Shown here: in pieces, positions 9,357 to 17,560 of the stretch
How positions within the stretch are numbered: position 1 is the first letter of the stretch
How the letters are laid out: each line of letters begins with the position of its first letter
DNA from: Sphingobium scionense
GTDB taxonomy: Bacteria; Pseudomonadota; Alphaproteobacteria; Sphingomonadales; Sphingomonadaceae
NCBI RefSeq assembly: GCF_014197035.1
Contig: NZ_JACIEU010000001.1
Coordinates: 1 to 64,000, forward strand
Length of the DNA stretch: 64,000 bases
Reading direction: 5' to 3'
Program-made: the position numbers and the translations under genes
The notes under the pieces: generated by a model
What the model was told of the DNA's origin: nothing
Databases searched by the model: none
Seen by the model: the letters and a program-made list of their open reading frames with translations, nothing else

Positions 9357-9676
9357 GTCGTTTCAACCCATTTCGTGATGATGGCGGCCAGCCGGTCCAA
9401 CGCCTGCGCCCCGCCCTGTATCCGCAACCGCTTTAGCCGGTTGGTGTCACCCGATTCCAGCAAAATCGCGCCCCTGGGCCAATCCAGCCGCCTGGCCAGC
9501 AGCGCGACCAGCGCCGCATTGGCCTTTCCCTTTTCCGGCACGGCGCGCACGCGGGCCAACAGCCAGTGCGCGCCATGTTCATCGGTCCAGCGCCCACCGA
9601 CATCCTCCCGCGTGGCGCCGGGCGTCAGGCGGACCGCCAGAATGAGGTCATTCCCGTCCCGGCGCCAGCCGATCAC
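9353..9676 (-). CDS. DUF167 (YggU-like) protein
   Basis: 107 residues. [18 protein letters not shown] at the N-terminus and [19 protein letters not shown] in the middle are the hallmark of the DUF167 fold. Function is unknown in the family. The classic genomic neighbour is YggT, as here; stop and start codons overlap by 4 bp on both sides. Confidence 0.92.
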   Translation of the reverse strand: MIGWRRDGNDLILAVRLTPGATREDVGGRWTDEHGAHWLLARVRAVPEKGKANAALVALLARRLDWPRGAILLESGDTNRLKRLRIQGGAQALDRLAAIITKWVETT

Positions 9677-9966
9677 ATCAGGCTGGAAAAGAGCGGCGGC
9701 AGGATCGCCTGGCGGATGATGAGAATGCCCAGCAAGACGACCATCGGTGTCAGGTCGAGCGCGCCGAGGTCCGGCATGATCCGGCGGATCGGATTATAGA
9801 TGGGCGCCGTCATCCGATCGAGCGCGACCATCACGGTGCGCACGAAATCGCTGCCCATGTTGACGACATTGAAGGCGATCAGCCAGCTCATGACGGCCTG
9901 GATGATGATGATCCACCACAGCACGTCGAGCAGGATGACGATGGTCTGATAGAGGGCGTAGGCCAT
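9673..9966 (-). CDS. YggT family membrane protein
   Basis: 97 residues with two hydrophobic segments (residues about 5-27 and 72-92) around the conserved TAPIYNPIRRIMPDLGALDLTP loop, quoted here in part as PIRRIMPDLGALDLTP. The family is linked to osmotic shock tolerance and ion uptake, with no settled mechanism. First gene of the operon running to marC; its promoter should lie in 9967-10126. Confidence 0.93.
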   Translation of the reverse strand: MAYALYQTIVILLDVLWWIIIIQAVMSWLIAFNVVNMGSDFVRTVMVALDRMTAPIYNPIRRIMPDLGALDLTPMVVLLGILIIRQAILPPLFSSLM

Positions 9967-10126
9967 GCGGTCTCCGATAGAGAAGTTGCCGCCGCTCTAG
10001 CCGAGGCATGGGGCCGGCCACAAGTCGAGACAGTCCCTTATTCCACCAAAGGGCGCCACAATTCGGCAAAAGCAGCCTTCGACAGGAAGGGGTAGCGGCC
10101 ACGGCCTGCGGCGCTATAGCTGGGCC

Positions 10127-10648
10127 ATGGATTTTCGTGACGCCTCCCCCGCCGACGCCCCGCTGATCGCCGCCATGCATGTCGAAAGCTGGCGCATCGC
10201 CTATGCCCATATCATGGATCCGGCCTATCTGGCGGGCGGGATCGAGGCCGAGCGCCTGGCCACCTGGACGGGGCGACTGGAAAGCCCGGCACCGGGCCAG
10301 CGCATCATCATTGCCGAACGGGACGGGCAGCCGATGGGCTTTACCTGCATCATCGGCGGCGCCGATGATCGCTGGGGCACGCTGGTCGACAATCTCCACG
10401 CTTTGCCCGCGGCGCGCGGCACGGGACTTGGCACCGCATTGCTGGCGCGCGGGGCGCAATGGGCGATCGGGGGCTGGCCGCAGACCGGCCTGTTCCTGTG
10501 GTGCTACAGCGACAACTTGGCGGCGCGCGGATTCTATGCCGCGCGCGGCGGGGTCGAGGTCGAGGATTGGGACAAGCCCGGCCCGGACGGCCGGACCCTG
10601 CCGGAAAAGCGCATATATTGGGCTGATCCGGCGATCCTGATCCGATAA
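10127..10648 (+). CDS. GNAT family N-acetyltransferase
   Basis: 173 residues. The GNAT fold is shown by the N-terminal MDFRDASPADAPLIAAMHVE, the acetyl-CoA loop LPAARGTGLGTALLARGAQ, where R-GTG-GT fits the R/Q-x-x-G-x-G/A motif, and the later LFLWCYSDNLAARGFYAARG strand-helix. The substrate is unknown. It is monocistronic and converges on argB with an 8-bp gap. Confidence 0.9.
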   Translation: MDFRDASPADAPLIAAMHVESWRIAYAHIMDPAYLAGGIEAERLATWTGRLESPAPGQRIIIAERDGQPMGFTCIIGGADDRWGTLVDNLHALPAARGTGLGTALLARGAQWAIGGWPQTGLFLWCYSDNLAARGFYAARGGVEVEDWDKPGPDGRTLPEKRIYWADPAILIR

Positions 10649-10656
10649 ATCCGGGC

Positions 10657-11562
10657 TTATTTGCGGATCAGCGTGCCCGCGCCGCGATCGGTGAAGATTT
10701 CCAGCAGCATGGCGTGCGGCACCCGGCCGTCGAGGATGACGGCGGCGTCGACGCCGCTCTCGACCGCCTTGACGCAGGTTTCCAGCTTCGGGATCATGCC
10801 GCCGGTGATGGTGCCGTCAACCTGCAGCGCATGGATCGCCGCCGGATCGAGATCGGTCAGCAATTCCTTGTCCTTGTTGAGCACGCCCGGCACGTCGGTC
10901 AGCAAGAAGAAGCGCGACGCCTGAAGCTCGGCGGCGATCGCGCCGGCCATGGTGTCGGCGTTGACATTATAGGTATGGCCGTCAGCGCCGATGCCCACGG
11001 GCGCGACCACCGGGATGATGCCGTCCTGGGTCAGCGTGTCGAGGATGCGACGATCGACCGAGACCGGATCGCCGACGAAGCCCAGATCGACATGGCGTTC
11101 GATACCCGAATTGGGATCGGGCGCACGGCTGTGGCCGACCTTCTCGCACAGGACGAGGCCGCCATCCTTGCCCGAGATACCGACCGCGCGACCGCCCGCG
11201 CCGCTGATCCAGCCGACGATTTCCTTGTTGATGGACCCCGCCAGCACCATTTCGGCGATCTGGGCGGTTTCCTTGTCAGTGACGCGCAAGCCGTTCACGA
11301 AGTGCGATTCGACGCCCAGCTTCTTGAGCATCGCGCCGATCTGCGGCCCGCCGCCATGGACGACGACGACATTGATGCCGACCGCCTTCATCAGGACGAC
11401 GTCTTCCGCGAAGTCGCGCGCCGCCTCCGGATCGCCCATGGCGTGGCCGCCATATTTCACGACGAAGGTCTTGCCCGCATAGCGCTGCATATAGGGCAGC
11501 GCCTCGACAAGGGTTTCGGCCTTCGCGAGGAGCGCGGGATCGGGGGCGTAGTTGCTGGTCAT
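10657..11562 (-). CDS. argB: Acetylglutamate kinase
   Basis: 301 residues from ATG 11562; ATG 11574 would add four residues (MRAR). It phosphorylates N-acetylglutamate in arginine synthesis. Seen are [10 protein letters not shown] near the N-terminus, the glycine-rich [23 protein letters not shown] and the C-terminal [10 protein letters not shown]. Neither start has a clear ribosome site, and a strong hairpin (11567-11590) covers the region. It may be co-transcribed with yhhQ upstream. Confidence 0.96.
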   Translation of the reverse strand: MTSNYAPDPALLAKAETLVEALPYMQRYAGKTFVVKYGGHAMGDPEAARDFAEDVVLMKAVGINVVVVHGGGPQIGAMLKKLGVESHFVNGLRVTDKETAQIAEMVLAGSINKEIVGWISGAGGRAVGISGKDGGLVLCEKVGHSRAPDPNSGIERHVDLGFVGDPVSVDRRILDTLTQDGIIPVVAPVGIGADGHTYNVNADTMAGAIAAELQASRFFLLTDVPGVLNKDKELLTDLDPAAIHALQVDGTITGGMIPKLETCVKAVESGVDAAVILDGRVPHAMLLEIFTDRGAGTLIRK

Positions 11563-11566
11563 GCGC

Positions 11567-11590
11567 GCGCGCATAAGCCCATATGCGCGC
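11567..11590 (-). terminator. Alternating CG hairpin over the argB start region
   Basis: A perfect 9-bp stem (GCGCGCATA at 11567-11575 with TATGCGCGC at 11582-11590, 6-base loop) lies between yhhQ and argB. It ends within the upstream ATG of argB. It may terminate yhhQ transcription or hide the argB start; there is no T run. Confidence 0.4.
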
Positions 11591-11599
11591 TACGGCAAG

Positions 11600-12232
11600 T
11601 TATCGATCGAGGCGACGGCCCAATGCGACCGCTGCGGAGATGAGCGGCGGCACCAGGATGATCGACAGCAGCACCTTGGTAATCATCTGCCCGACCATCA
11701 GGTCCATGATCGGCCGCTCGCCATAGAAGGAGATGGTGATGAACAGCAGGGTGTCGACGATCTGCGACACGACGCTGGCCACCATGCCGCGCAGCCAGAC
11801 CAGTCGGCCCTCGCCGCCGGCCAGTCGCGAAAAGATGAAGACGTTGAGCGTCTGCGACGTGCCATAGGAAATGAGGCCCGCCAGCATCATGCGCGATCCC
11901 TGTCCCACGACGATCGGGAAGGCATCGACGGCGGGCGGATACATGCCCGGATCATGCGGCAGGGCGATGACGATATGAATGAGCGCGGCCGACACCAGCA
12001 GCGGCACGAAGCCGAAGCGCACCAGCGCGGTCGCGGTCTTCTGGCCGTGCAGTTCCGACACGGCGCTGGAAATGATGACCAGCAGCAGGAAGGCGAAGAT
12101 GCCGGCCTCCACCGCGAGCGGCCCCAGGGCGACCTGTTTCACCCCCAGCACGCCGGCCATGCAGACCATGCCGCCATAGAGGATGGAAAAGACAAAGAGG
12201 GAGCGGGTCAGCGGCGCGGGCGATGAAGTCAT
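11600..12232 (-). CDS. yhhQ: Queuosine precursor transporter (VUT/YhhQ family)
   Basis: 210 residues with about six hydrophobic segments. The family pattern is seen in ILYGGMVCMAGVLGVKQV near the N-terminus, VISSAVSELHGQKTA and SQIVDTLLFITISF, with an acidic residue in a membrane segment. YhhQ imports queuine precursors (preQ0/preQ1) for tRNA modification. It starts 66 bp after the end of the hybrid kinase gene and reads into argB. Confidence 0.9.
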   Translation of the reverse strand: MTSSPAPLTRSLFVFSILYGGMVCMAGVLGVKQVALGPLAVEAGIFAFLLLVIISSAVSELHGQKTATALVRFGFVPLLVSAALIHIVIALPHDPGMYPPAVDAFPIVVGQGSRMMLAGLISYGTSQTLNVFIFSRLAGGEGRLVWLRGMVASVVSQIVDTLLFITISFYGERPIMDLMVGQMITKVLLSIILVPPLISAAVALGRRLDR

Positions 12233-12298
12233 CGCCAGCCCTTACCGGGATTCGGCCTGCGGGGGAAGATGGCGCGGCACGCCCTGTCCCGTCCCCTT

Positions 12299-14548
12299 TC
12301 AGGCCAGCATGGTGCGCAGCAGCGCGCGCAACTGGGCGGGCTTTACCGGCTTGTTGAGCAGGGGGATGTTGGCAGCGGCGAGTTGCGTCTTGAGCGGCTC
12401 GCCGCGATCGGCCGAGATCATGACGGCGGGGATGCGGGCGCCGAAATGATCGTGCAGGCGGGTGATGACCGTGTCGCCGGTTTCCCCGTCCTTCAAATGA
12501 TAGTCGACCAGGATGATGTCGGGCCGGCGGCCATCGGCGAACAGCGCGGCCGCCTGGTCATAGCCGTCGGCGGTGACGACGCTGCATCCCCAGCCGGTGA
12601 GCAGGGTGCGCATGCCCGACTGGATCTGCTTTTCATTGTCGACCACCAGCACCGACAGGTCGCGCATCGACCGGTCGCGGGTCGGCTGGCCGGTATCGCC
12701 ATCCTCCTCACGCTGGGGCTGGCCGATGGGGAGGGCGATGGCGAAGGTCGCCCCCTGCCCCGGCTGCGAGCGCAGGGTGATGGGGTGGCCCAGCATGTCG
12801 CTGGCCCGCTTGACGATGGCCAGGCCGAGGCCCTTGCCCTGGCTGCGCGTGTCGAGGCGGCGAAATTCCTCGAAGATCAGCGCCTGCTGTTCCGGCGCGA
12901 TGCCGGGGCCGCTGTCTGTGACGCTGATTTCCACCCGGTCGTCATGCTGGACGCAGGCGACCGAAACCGTGCCGCGCGGCGTGTAGCGGATGGCGTTGGA
13001 GATGAAATTCTGGAGGATGCGGCGCAATAGGCGCAGGTCGGTCTCGACCCAGAGCGGCTGCGCTTCGATCCTGAAGGCAAGGCCCGCCGATCGGGCCATG
13101 GGGGCAAATTCGACATTCAGCGTCTGGAGCAGCCGGTCGATACGGAACGGACCGATTTCCGGCTGGATCGCACCGGCATCCAGGCGCGAGATTTCCAGCA
13201 GCGCCTCCAGCAGATCCTCGACCGAATCGAGCGCGGTCGAGGTCTGGTTGACCAGCGCGCGGGTCGGCAGCGCCAGCCGCCGGTCCCCCAGCGCCGCGAC
13301 GAACAGCCGGGCGGCATTGAGCGGCTGGAGCAGGTCGTGGCTGGCGGCGGCGAGGAAGCGGGTCTTGGACAGGTTCGCCTTTTCCGCGACGATCTTGGCA
13401 TCGATCAGCGCCGCCTCGATCGCGCGGCGCTCGGCCACTTCGCCTTCCAGCTTGCGGTTGAGGTCGACCAGTTCGCCGGTGCGTTCCGACACGCGCCGTT
13501 CCAGCGTCTCGGCCGTTTCCTGGAGGCTGGCCTGCGCGCGCAGCATGTCGGTGACGTCGGTGAAGCCGAACACCTGGCCGCCATCGGCCATGGCGTTGCT
13601 GCGCAATTCGAAATGCCGTTCCCCGGCGGTGCAGAGGCAGACCATCGCCTGCTGATCCGCGCCGCCGCCGCGCCAGTCGAGACAGCCCTGATCGTCCATT
13701 GCCAGCGTTTCGCGGCACCAGCGCTGCAAGTCGGCATGATTGCCCAATGCACCGGCGAAATTTTCCGGCAAGGCGAGCAGCCGGCGCAGCGCGTCGTTCC
13801 AGGCGGCCAGTTGTCCGCCGCCGTCGAACACGCAGACGCCCTCGGACAGATTGTCGAGCGTCGACTGCAGCACGACATTGCGTTCGGCCAGTTCGCGGGC
13901 ACGGGCGCGGGCATCTTCCGCCTTCGCCTCGGTAATGTCGGTATAGATGCCGACGATGCCGCCTTCGCTGGTGCGCAGTTCGTTGATCTGTATCCAGCGA
14001 CCATCGGCCAGCCGCTGCACCTGGCCGCCATCGGCGATGCCGTGCTTGGCCAGGCGATCCGACACCCAGCGATCGGGCGCGACCTGTGCCCCGGCCGGCC
14101 CCTGGCTGTGGGCGGCGATGCGGGCGATGTCGTGGAAGGTCAGATTCTGGTCCAGCCGCTCGGCGACCTGCGGCCAGAAACCCAGATAGGCTTCATTGTA
14201 GAGGATCAGCCGGTCTTCGGCATCGAACAGCACGAAGCCTTCATTGATCGATTCGATCGCATCGCGCAGGCGCACCTGCGCGGCGTCCGCATCGGCATGG
14301 GCTTCGGCCAGATCGGCATTGGCCTTGGCGAGGCGGCCGAGCGCATCCTCCAGCTGGAGCGTCCGGTCGCGCACCTTGGCTTCGAGCGAGATGGCAGTTT
14401 CGAACATGGAGAAGGCGTTGGCCGACATGTCGGTCGAGCGTTCCACCCGGTCCATCAGCGCGCCATTGATCTTGCGCAGCTTGCGCACCTCCTCGCGCAG
14501 GGCATCCAGCTCCGCGTCGGTTTCAAGGGAAGTGCGCAGCTCGCTCAT
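12299..14548 (-). CDS. PAS hybrid sensor histidine kinase, NahK/ErcS'-like
   Basis: 749 residues, no membrane segment. An N-terminal coiled coil (about 1-85) leads to a PAS-type domain (AIESINEGFVLFD), a second PAS (TLDNLSEGVCVFD), another coiled coil, a HisKA box AAASHDLLQPLNAARLF with the phosphoacceptor His, an HATPase (NAIRYT, DSGPGIAP, GKGLGLAI) and a C-terminal receiver with Asp in ILVDYHLKDGE. This layout and the HDLLQPLNAARLF box match NahK/ErcS', the kinase encoded beside the FIST protein NosP in pseudomonads. It overlaps the FIST gene by 4 bp. Likely role: relays the FIST signal to the alcohol oxidation regulator; this is inference. Confidence 0.88.
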   Translation of the reverse strand: MSELRTSLETDAELDALREEVRKLRKINGALMDRVERSTDMSANAFSMFETAISLEAKVRDRTLQLEDALGRLAKANADLAEAHADADAAQVRLRDAIESINEGFVLFDAEDRLILYNEAYLGFWPQVAERLDQNLTFHDIARIAAHSQGPAGAQVAPDRWVSDRLAKHGIADGGQVQRLADGRWIQINELRTSEGGIVGIYTDITEAKAEDARARARELAERNVVLQSTLDNLSEGVCVFDGGGQLAAWNDALRRLLALPENFAGALGNHADLQRWCRETLAMDDQGCLDWRGGGADQQAMVCLCTAGERHFELRSNAMADGGQVFGFTDVTDMLRAQASLQETAETLERRVSERTGELVDLNRKLEGEVAERRAIEAALIDAKIVAEKANLSKTRFLAAASHDLLQPLNAARLFVAALGDRRLALPTRALVNQTSTALDSVEDLLEALLEISRLDAGAIQPEIGPFRIDRLLQTLNVEFAPMARSAGLAFRIEAQPLWVETDLRLLRRILQNFISNAIRYTPRGTVSVACVQHDDRVEISVTDSGPGIAPEQQALIFEEFRRLDTRSQGKGLGLAIVKRASDMLGHPITLRSQPGQGATFAIALPIGQPQREEDGDTGQPTRDRSMRDLSVLVVDNEKQIQSGMRTLLTGWGCSVVTADGYDQAAALFADGRRPDIILVDYHLKDGETGDTVITRLHDHFGARIPAVMISADRGEPLKTQLAAANIPLLNKPVKPAQLRALLRTMLA

Positions 14549-15696
14549 CGGCCGATCGCCAATCCGCTGAAGGTCTGGTTGACGTGCAACGCATGATATT
14601 GCTCGCCATAGGTGTTGAAGCCGATGACCCGGTTGCCGGCATAGAGGGCGGAAACATCGCGCGAAATCTGGCGCTGCTCCGCATCGATGCGGTTGAGCAC
14701 GCAGTCGAAGGCGATGATCCGGTCCACCTCTCCCACGCGGGCATGCAGGTCGGCAAATAGCTGGCGCATGCCGGCGATCCGATCCACCGGCTCACCGATG
14801 TTGAGGACGATCCCCTCGTCGATCGCGCAATAGAAGGTCAGGCTGCCGTCGGCATTGGCGCTCTGGATCGAGCGGACATGATATTCGCCGCCGGCCCTGA
14901 CCATCGGCGGATGCGCCGCGAAAAATTCCATGCCCAGTTCCTCGCCGGCATGGCCGGCCAGGCGCAGATATTCGGCCGCGGCGGGCTCTGCATTGATCTC
15001 CGTCACGATGCGTTCGTGCGGGATCGCGCCGGTAATCACCATCTTGGCCGCGCCGGGCTGATAATGCTGCGCCTTGAAGACGTGCATCGGCCGGGTCGAG
15101 GAGAGGATCGCCACCACGGCAGCGCGGGCATGGAAACGGCCGCCATCGAAGATCGCGGTCTGGCGGAAGGCGAGATCGTCGCCCGACGATCCGCCGATCA
15201 GCGGAATGTCGCCAAGCGCATCCTGGATCGTCATGGTGAGCAATTCCTCCCGATGCGAGAGGCCGTCGACCAGGAACAGCGCGACATGATTGACCAGCCC
15301 GCCCAGCCGGCGGCTGTCCCGGTCCGCCTGCGCCGCCAGCGCCCGCACGATTTCGCGCGCGGCGACCGGATCGAAATTGTCGATGTCGTCGAAACAATGG
15401 GATGTCATGCAGAAATCGGCAGCGGGAAAGCCGATCACGGTCAGGCTGTCATGATCATAGCCCGCATCGGTCAGTTCGCCCGAGCTGGTGCAGCCGATCA
15501 CGGTTGTGCATTCGCTGTGCCGGTTGATCGCCCGCGCCAGGCTGTCCCGGTCATAATGCTGGGAACAGAAGATCACGGCGCCGGCCAGCGGCTCCGTGCC
15601 GAGTTGATCCACCAGATCCGCCATCGCCTCGAACGGATCGTCGGCATGGGAGGACGCAAATCCTATCCCTGCCCTTACCCCTGCGCCTGTCGCCAT
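14545..15696 (-). CDS. FIST-domain sensor protein (NosP-like)
   Basis: 383 residues, cytoplasmic. FIST N domain (residues about 20-220: FCSQHYDRDSLARAI, IGCTSSGELTDAGY, LIGGSSGDDLAF) and FIST C domain (about 230-365: ITGAIPHERIVTEIN, FDCVLNRID, GFNTYGEQ). FIST proteins next to NahK-type kinases bind haem and sense nitric oxide (NosP). Whether this one binds haem cannot be seen. It is translationally coupled to the kinase and follows DUF3422 by 42 bp, so it probably belongs to the exaC transcript. Confidence 0.9.
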   Translation of the reverse strand: MATGAGVRAGIGFASSHADDPFEAMADLVDQLGTEPLAGAVIFCSQHYDRDSLARAINRHSECTTVIGCTSSGELTDAGYDHDSLTVIGFPAADFCMTSHCFDDIDNFDPVAAREIVRALAAQADRDSRRLGGLVNHVALFLVDGLSHREELLTMTIQDALGDIPLIGGSSGDDLAFRQTAIFDGGRFHARAAVVAILSSTRPMHVFKAQHYQPGAAKMVITGAIPHERIVTEINAEPAAAEYLRLAGHAGEELGMEFFAAHPPMVRAGGEYHVRSIQSANADGSLTFYCAIDEGIVLNIGEPVDRIAGMRQLFADLHARVGEVDRIIAFDCVLNRIDAEQRQISRDVSALYAGNRVIGFNTYGEQYHALHVNQTFSGLAIGR

Positions 15697-15738
15697 TGTC
15701 TCTCCCCATCGCCCATTTTCTTATGCTTTGGGGCATTA

Positions 15739-17037
15739 TCATGTAGCGGGTTCCACCGGCCTGTCACGCGAAACAAGCCGGCTTCTGGCGCCATGGATCA
15801 GGTGGAAGACCAGCCATGCGACGAACGGCATGGCAAGCCCCAGCAGCAGCGTCGCGGACAGGCGCGGCCAGTGCTTTTCCAAGGCCTTGAGCGGATAGGA
15901 GAGCAGGCCGAGCGCATAATAGCTGACGGCAACCGTCGACAGTCCTTCGACCAGTTGCTGGAGCTGAAGCTGCATCCGCGCGCTGCGGTCCATCGAAGCG
16001 AGCAGCCGGCCATTCTGGTTCTCGATATGGGTTTCGATCCGGGTGCGCAGCAGGGCGGTGAACTGCGCCGCGCGGCCATTGAGCAGCGCCAGCCGATCGG
16101 TCAGCGCCGCGCAGGTGCGCACGGCAGGCCAGAGCCGCCTTTCGGTGAAGTCGGCGAGCGAGCGATGACCGGCGATCGGCACGACATCCAGTTCTGCAAG
16201 GCGACTGGCGACGATCCGGCCATAGGCAGCGGTCGCACTCATCCGATAGGCGCAACCGCTGTCGATCGACAATATATCGGCGGACAACTGGATCAGTCGC
16301 CCCAGCAGCACATCGTCCCGCACCTCGCCGGCGGCCAGCGCCCGGCCGACCTGCTCCAGCGCCTGTTCCAGCCGGTCGAGATCGGCCCAGGCCGTGCGCG
16401 CAGGCGGCAAGCCGAGCAGCGCCAGATTGCGATAATTGCCCAATTCCTGCAGCCGCTGGACGCAGCGGGCAAGGTCGCCGGGCAGCAGGCCATTGGCGGC
16501 CACCACCATCCGGCCATAGCCATCATCATGGATGCGGAAATCGGTCCAGATGCGCGCGCCGCCACCGACATGGCAGGTGACGAGCTGCCCCGCCGGGAAA
16601 CCGGCACTGGCCAGCAGCTCCGCGGCGGCGCCCTCATCCGCGACGATCGCCAGCCGCACGGCGCGGATCACCGCCCCCGGCAGATATTCGGCCCAGGCGA
16701 TCGCGGCACGGGCATCCGCCGCATCGGGGAAATCCCAGCCGACCGGGTCGCTGCCGCTGCGCACCAGGGTGACCGTGCTGGCTTCGCTATGCTGTTCCCA
16801 GTGGAGATGGATGTCGGCGCCCAGCCGGGCCTCGCGATGGCGGCTGTCATGCCCCGGACGCAGATCGCCCGGCATGGCGGGCAAGGCCGCCAGTTCCGCC
16901 GTGCGTGCGTCCGCATCGAGCAGGCGAACAAGCTGGATCATCCGTGCCGGGACGGTCAGCGCAGGCTCGCGGCGCAACTGCATCTCGCCCACCACCTGCG
17001 GGCGCAGCGCATGTTCGGTGAAGCGCCGCTCAGCCAC
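15739..17037 (-). CDS. DUF3422 family membrane-anchored protein
   Basis: 432 residues from GTG 17037 (GTG 17040 is also possible), overlapping the DUF779 stop by about 8 bp; the longer reading to 17148 lies inside DUF779. The N-terminus FTEHALRPQVVGEMQLR, with HLHWEQHSEASTVTLVR further on, fits DUF3422. A long helical region (LLNGRAAQFTALLRTRIE) precedes two C-terminal hydrophobic segments (about residues 365-385 and 392-415). Function is unknown. Its recurrent place near PQQ/aldehyde dehydrogenase genes suggests an envelope role in alcohol metabolism, but this is a guess. Confidence 0.85.
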   Translation of the reverse strand: MAERRFTEHALRPQVVGEMQLRREPALTVPARMIQLVRLLDADARTAELAALPAMPGDLRPGHDSRHREARLGADIHLHWEQHSEASTVTLVRSGSDPVGWDFPDAADARAAIAWAEYLPGAVIRAVRLAIVADEGAAAELLASAGFPAGQLVTCHVGGGARIWTDFRIHDDGYGRMVVAANGLLPGDLARCVQRLQELGNYRNLALLGLPPARTAWADLDRLEQALEQVGRALAAGEVRDDVLLGRLIQLSADILSIDSGCAYRMSATAAYGRIVASRLAELDVVPIAGHRSLADFTERRLWPAVRTCAALTDRLALLNGRAAQFTALLRTRIETHIENQNGRLLASMDRSARMQLQLQQLVEGLSTVAVSYYALGLLSYPLKALEKHWPRLSATLLLGLAMPFVAWLVFHLIHGARSRLVSRDRPVEPAT

Positions 17038-17422
17038 CACGCGCCGGCTCTCCAGCGGCTTCCAGCAGATCCGCCTCCGCATCGGTGAAGACGCGCGAGC
17101 GGACGATGAATCGCTGCCCCTCCGGGCTTTCGAGCGACATGCCGGCACCCCGCCCCGGCACCACGTCGATCGTCACCTGGGTATGGCGCCAATATTCGAA
17201 CTGGGCCGCGCCGATCCACACCGGCACATCACCCGCGACATGGCCCAGCAGCACATCCTGCGGGCCGACCCTGAACTCGCCGCGCGGGAAGCACATCGGC
17301 GCGGAACCGTCGCAGCAGCCACCCGACTGATGGAACATCAGCGGGCCATGCTGGTCGGTCAGGCGCGCGATCAGCGCGTCGGCCGCGGGCGTGGCGAGAA
17401 TGCGGGCAGGACAATCGGCCAT
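17030..17422 (-). CDS. DUF779 protein, aldehyde dehydrogenase partner
   Basis: 130 residues. The core MFHQSGGCCDGSAPMCF and IGAAQFEYWRHTQVTIDVV are characteristic of DUF779. The vicinal Cys pair and nearby Cys suggest a metal or redox site. The family is nearly always next to an ExaC/AldA-type aldehyde dehydrogenase, as here; its biochemical role is unknown. It lies 138 bp after exaC, separated by a tandem repeat and two hairpins. Confidence 0.9.
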   Translation of the reverse strand: MADCPARILATPAADALIARLTDQHGPLMFHQSGGCCDGSAPMCFPRGEFRVGPQDVLLGHVAGDVPVWIGAAQFEYWRHTQVTIDVVPGRGAGMSLESPEGQRFIVRSRVFTDAEADLLEAAGEPARGG

Positions 17423-17435
17423 CGATCCGATCCTT

Positions 17436-17480
17436 CAGAACCAAAACTGGCAGAACCAACATTGGCAGAACCAAAGCTGG
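17436..17480. repeat. Three tandem 15-bp repeats between exaC and DUF779
   Basis: Units at 17436-17450, 17451-17465 and 17466-17480 read CAGAACCAAAACTGG, CAGAACCAACATTGG and CAGAACCAAAGCTGG. The phase of exactly 15 bp and the position before DUF779 make it a candidate protein-binding array or slippage product. Confidence 0.8.
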
Positions 17481-17506
17481 CGGGCATCCGGGGGAGGATG
17501 CCCGCC
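17479..17506 (-). terminator. Perfect 11-bp hairpin after exaC (distal)
   Basis: GGCGGGCATCC (17479-17489) pairs with GGATGCCCGCC (17496-17506) around a 6-base loop. It follows the hairpin at 17513-17550 in the exaC transcript. Together they could attenuate read-through to DUF779 or stabilise the exaC mRNA 3' end. Confidence 0.6.
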
Positions 17507-17512
17507 AAAGGT

Positions 17513-17550
17513 GCGGAGCGCCAAGAAAGGAGAGAGAAGGGGCGCTCCGC
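17513..17550 (-). terminator. Perfect 10-bp hairpin directly after exaC
   Basis: GCGGAGCGCC (17513-17522) pairs with GGCGCTCCGC (17541-17550) with an 18-base purine-rich loop. It begins 10 bases after the exaC stop codon. Confidence 0.6.
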
Positions 17551-17560
17551 TGTGGATCCG

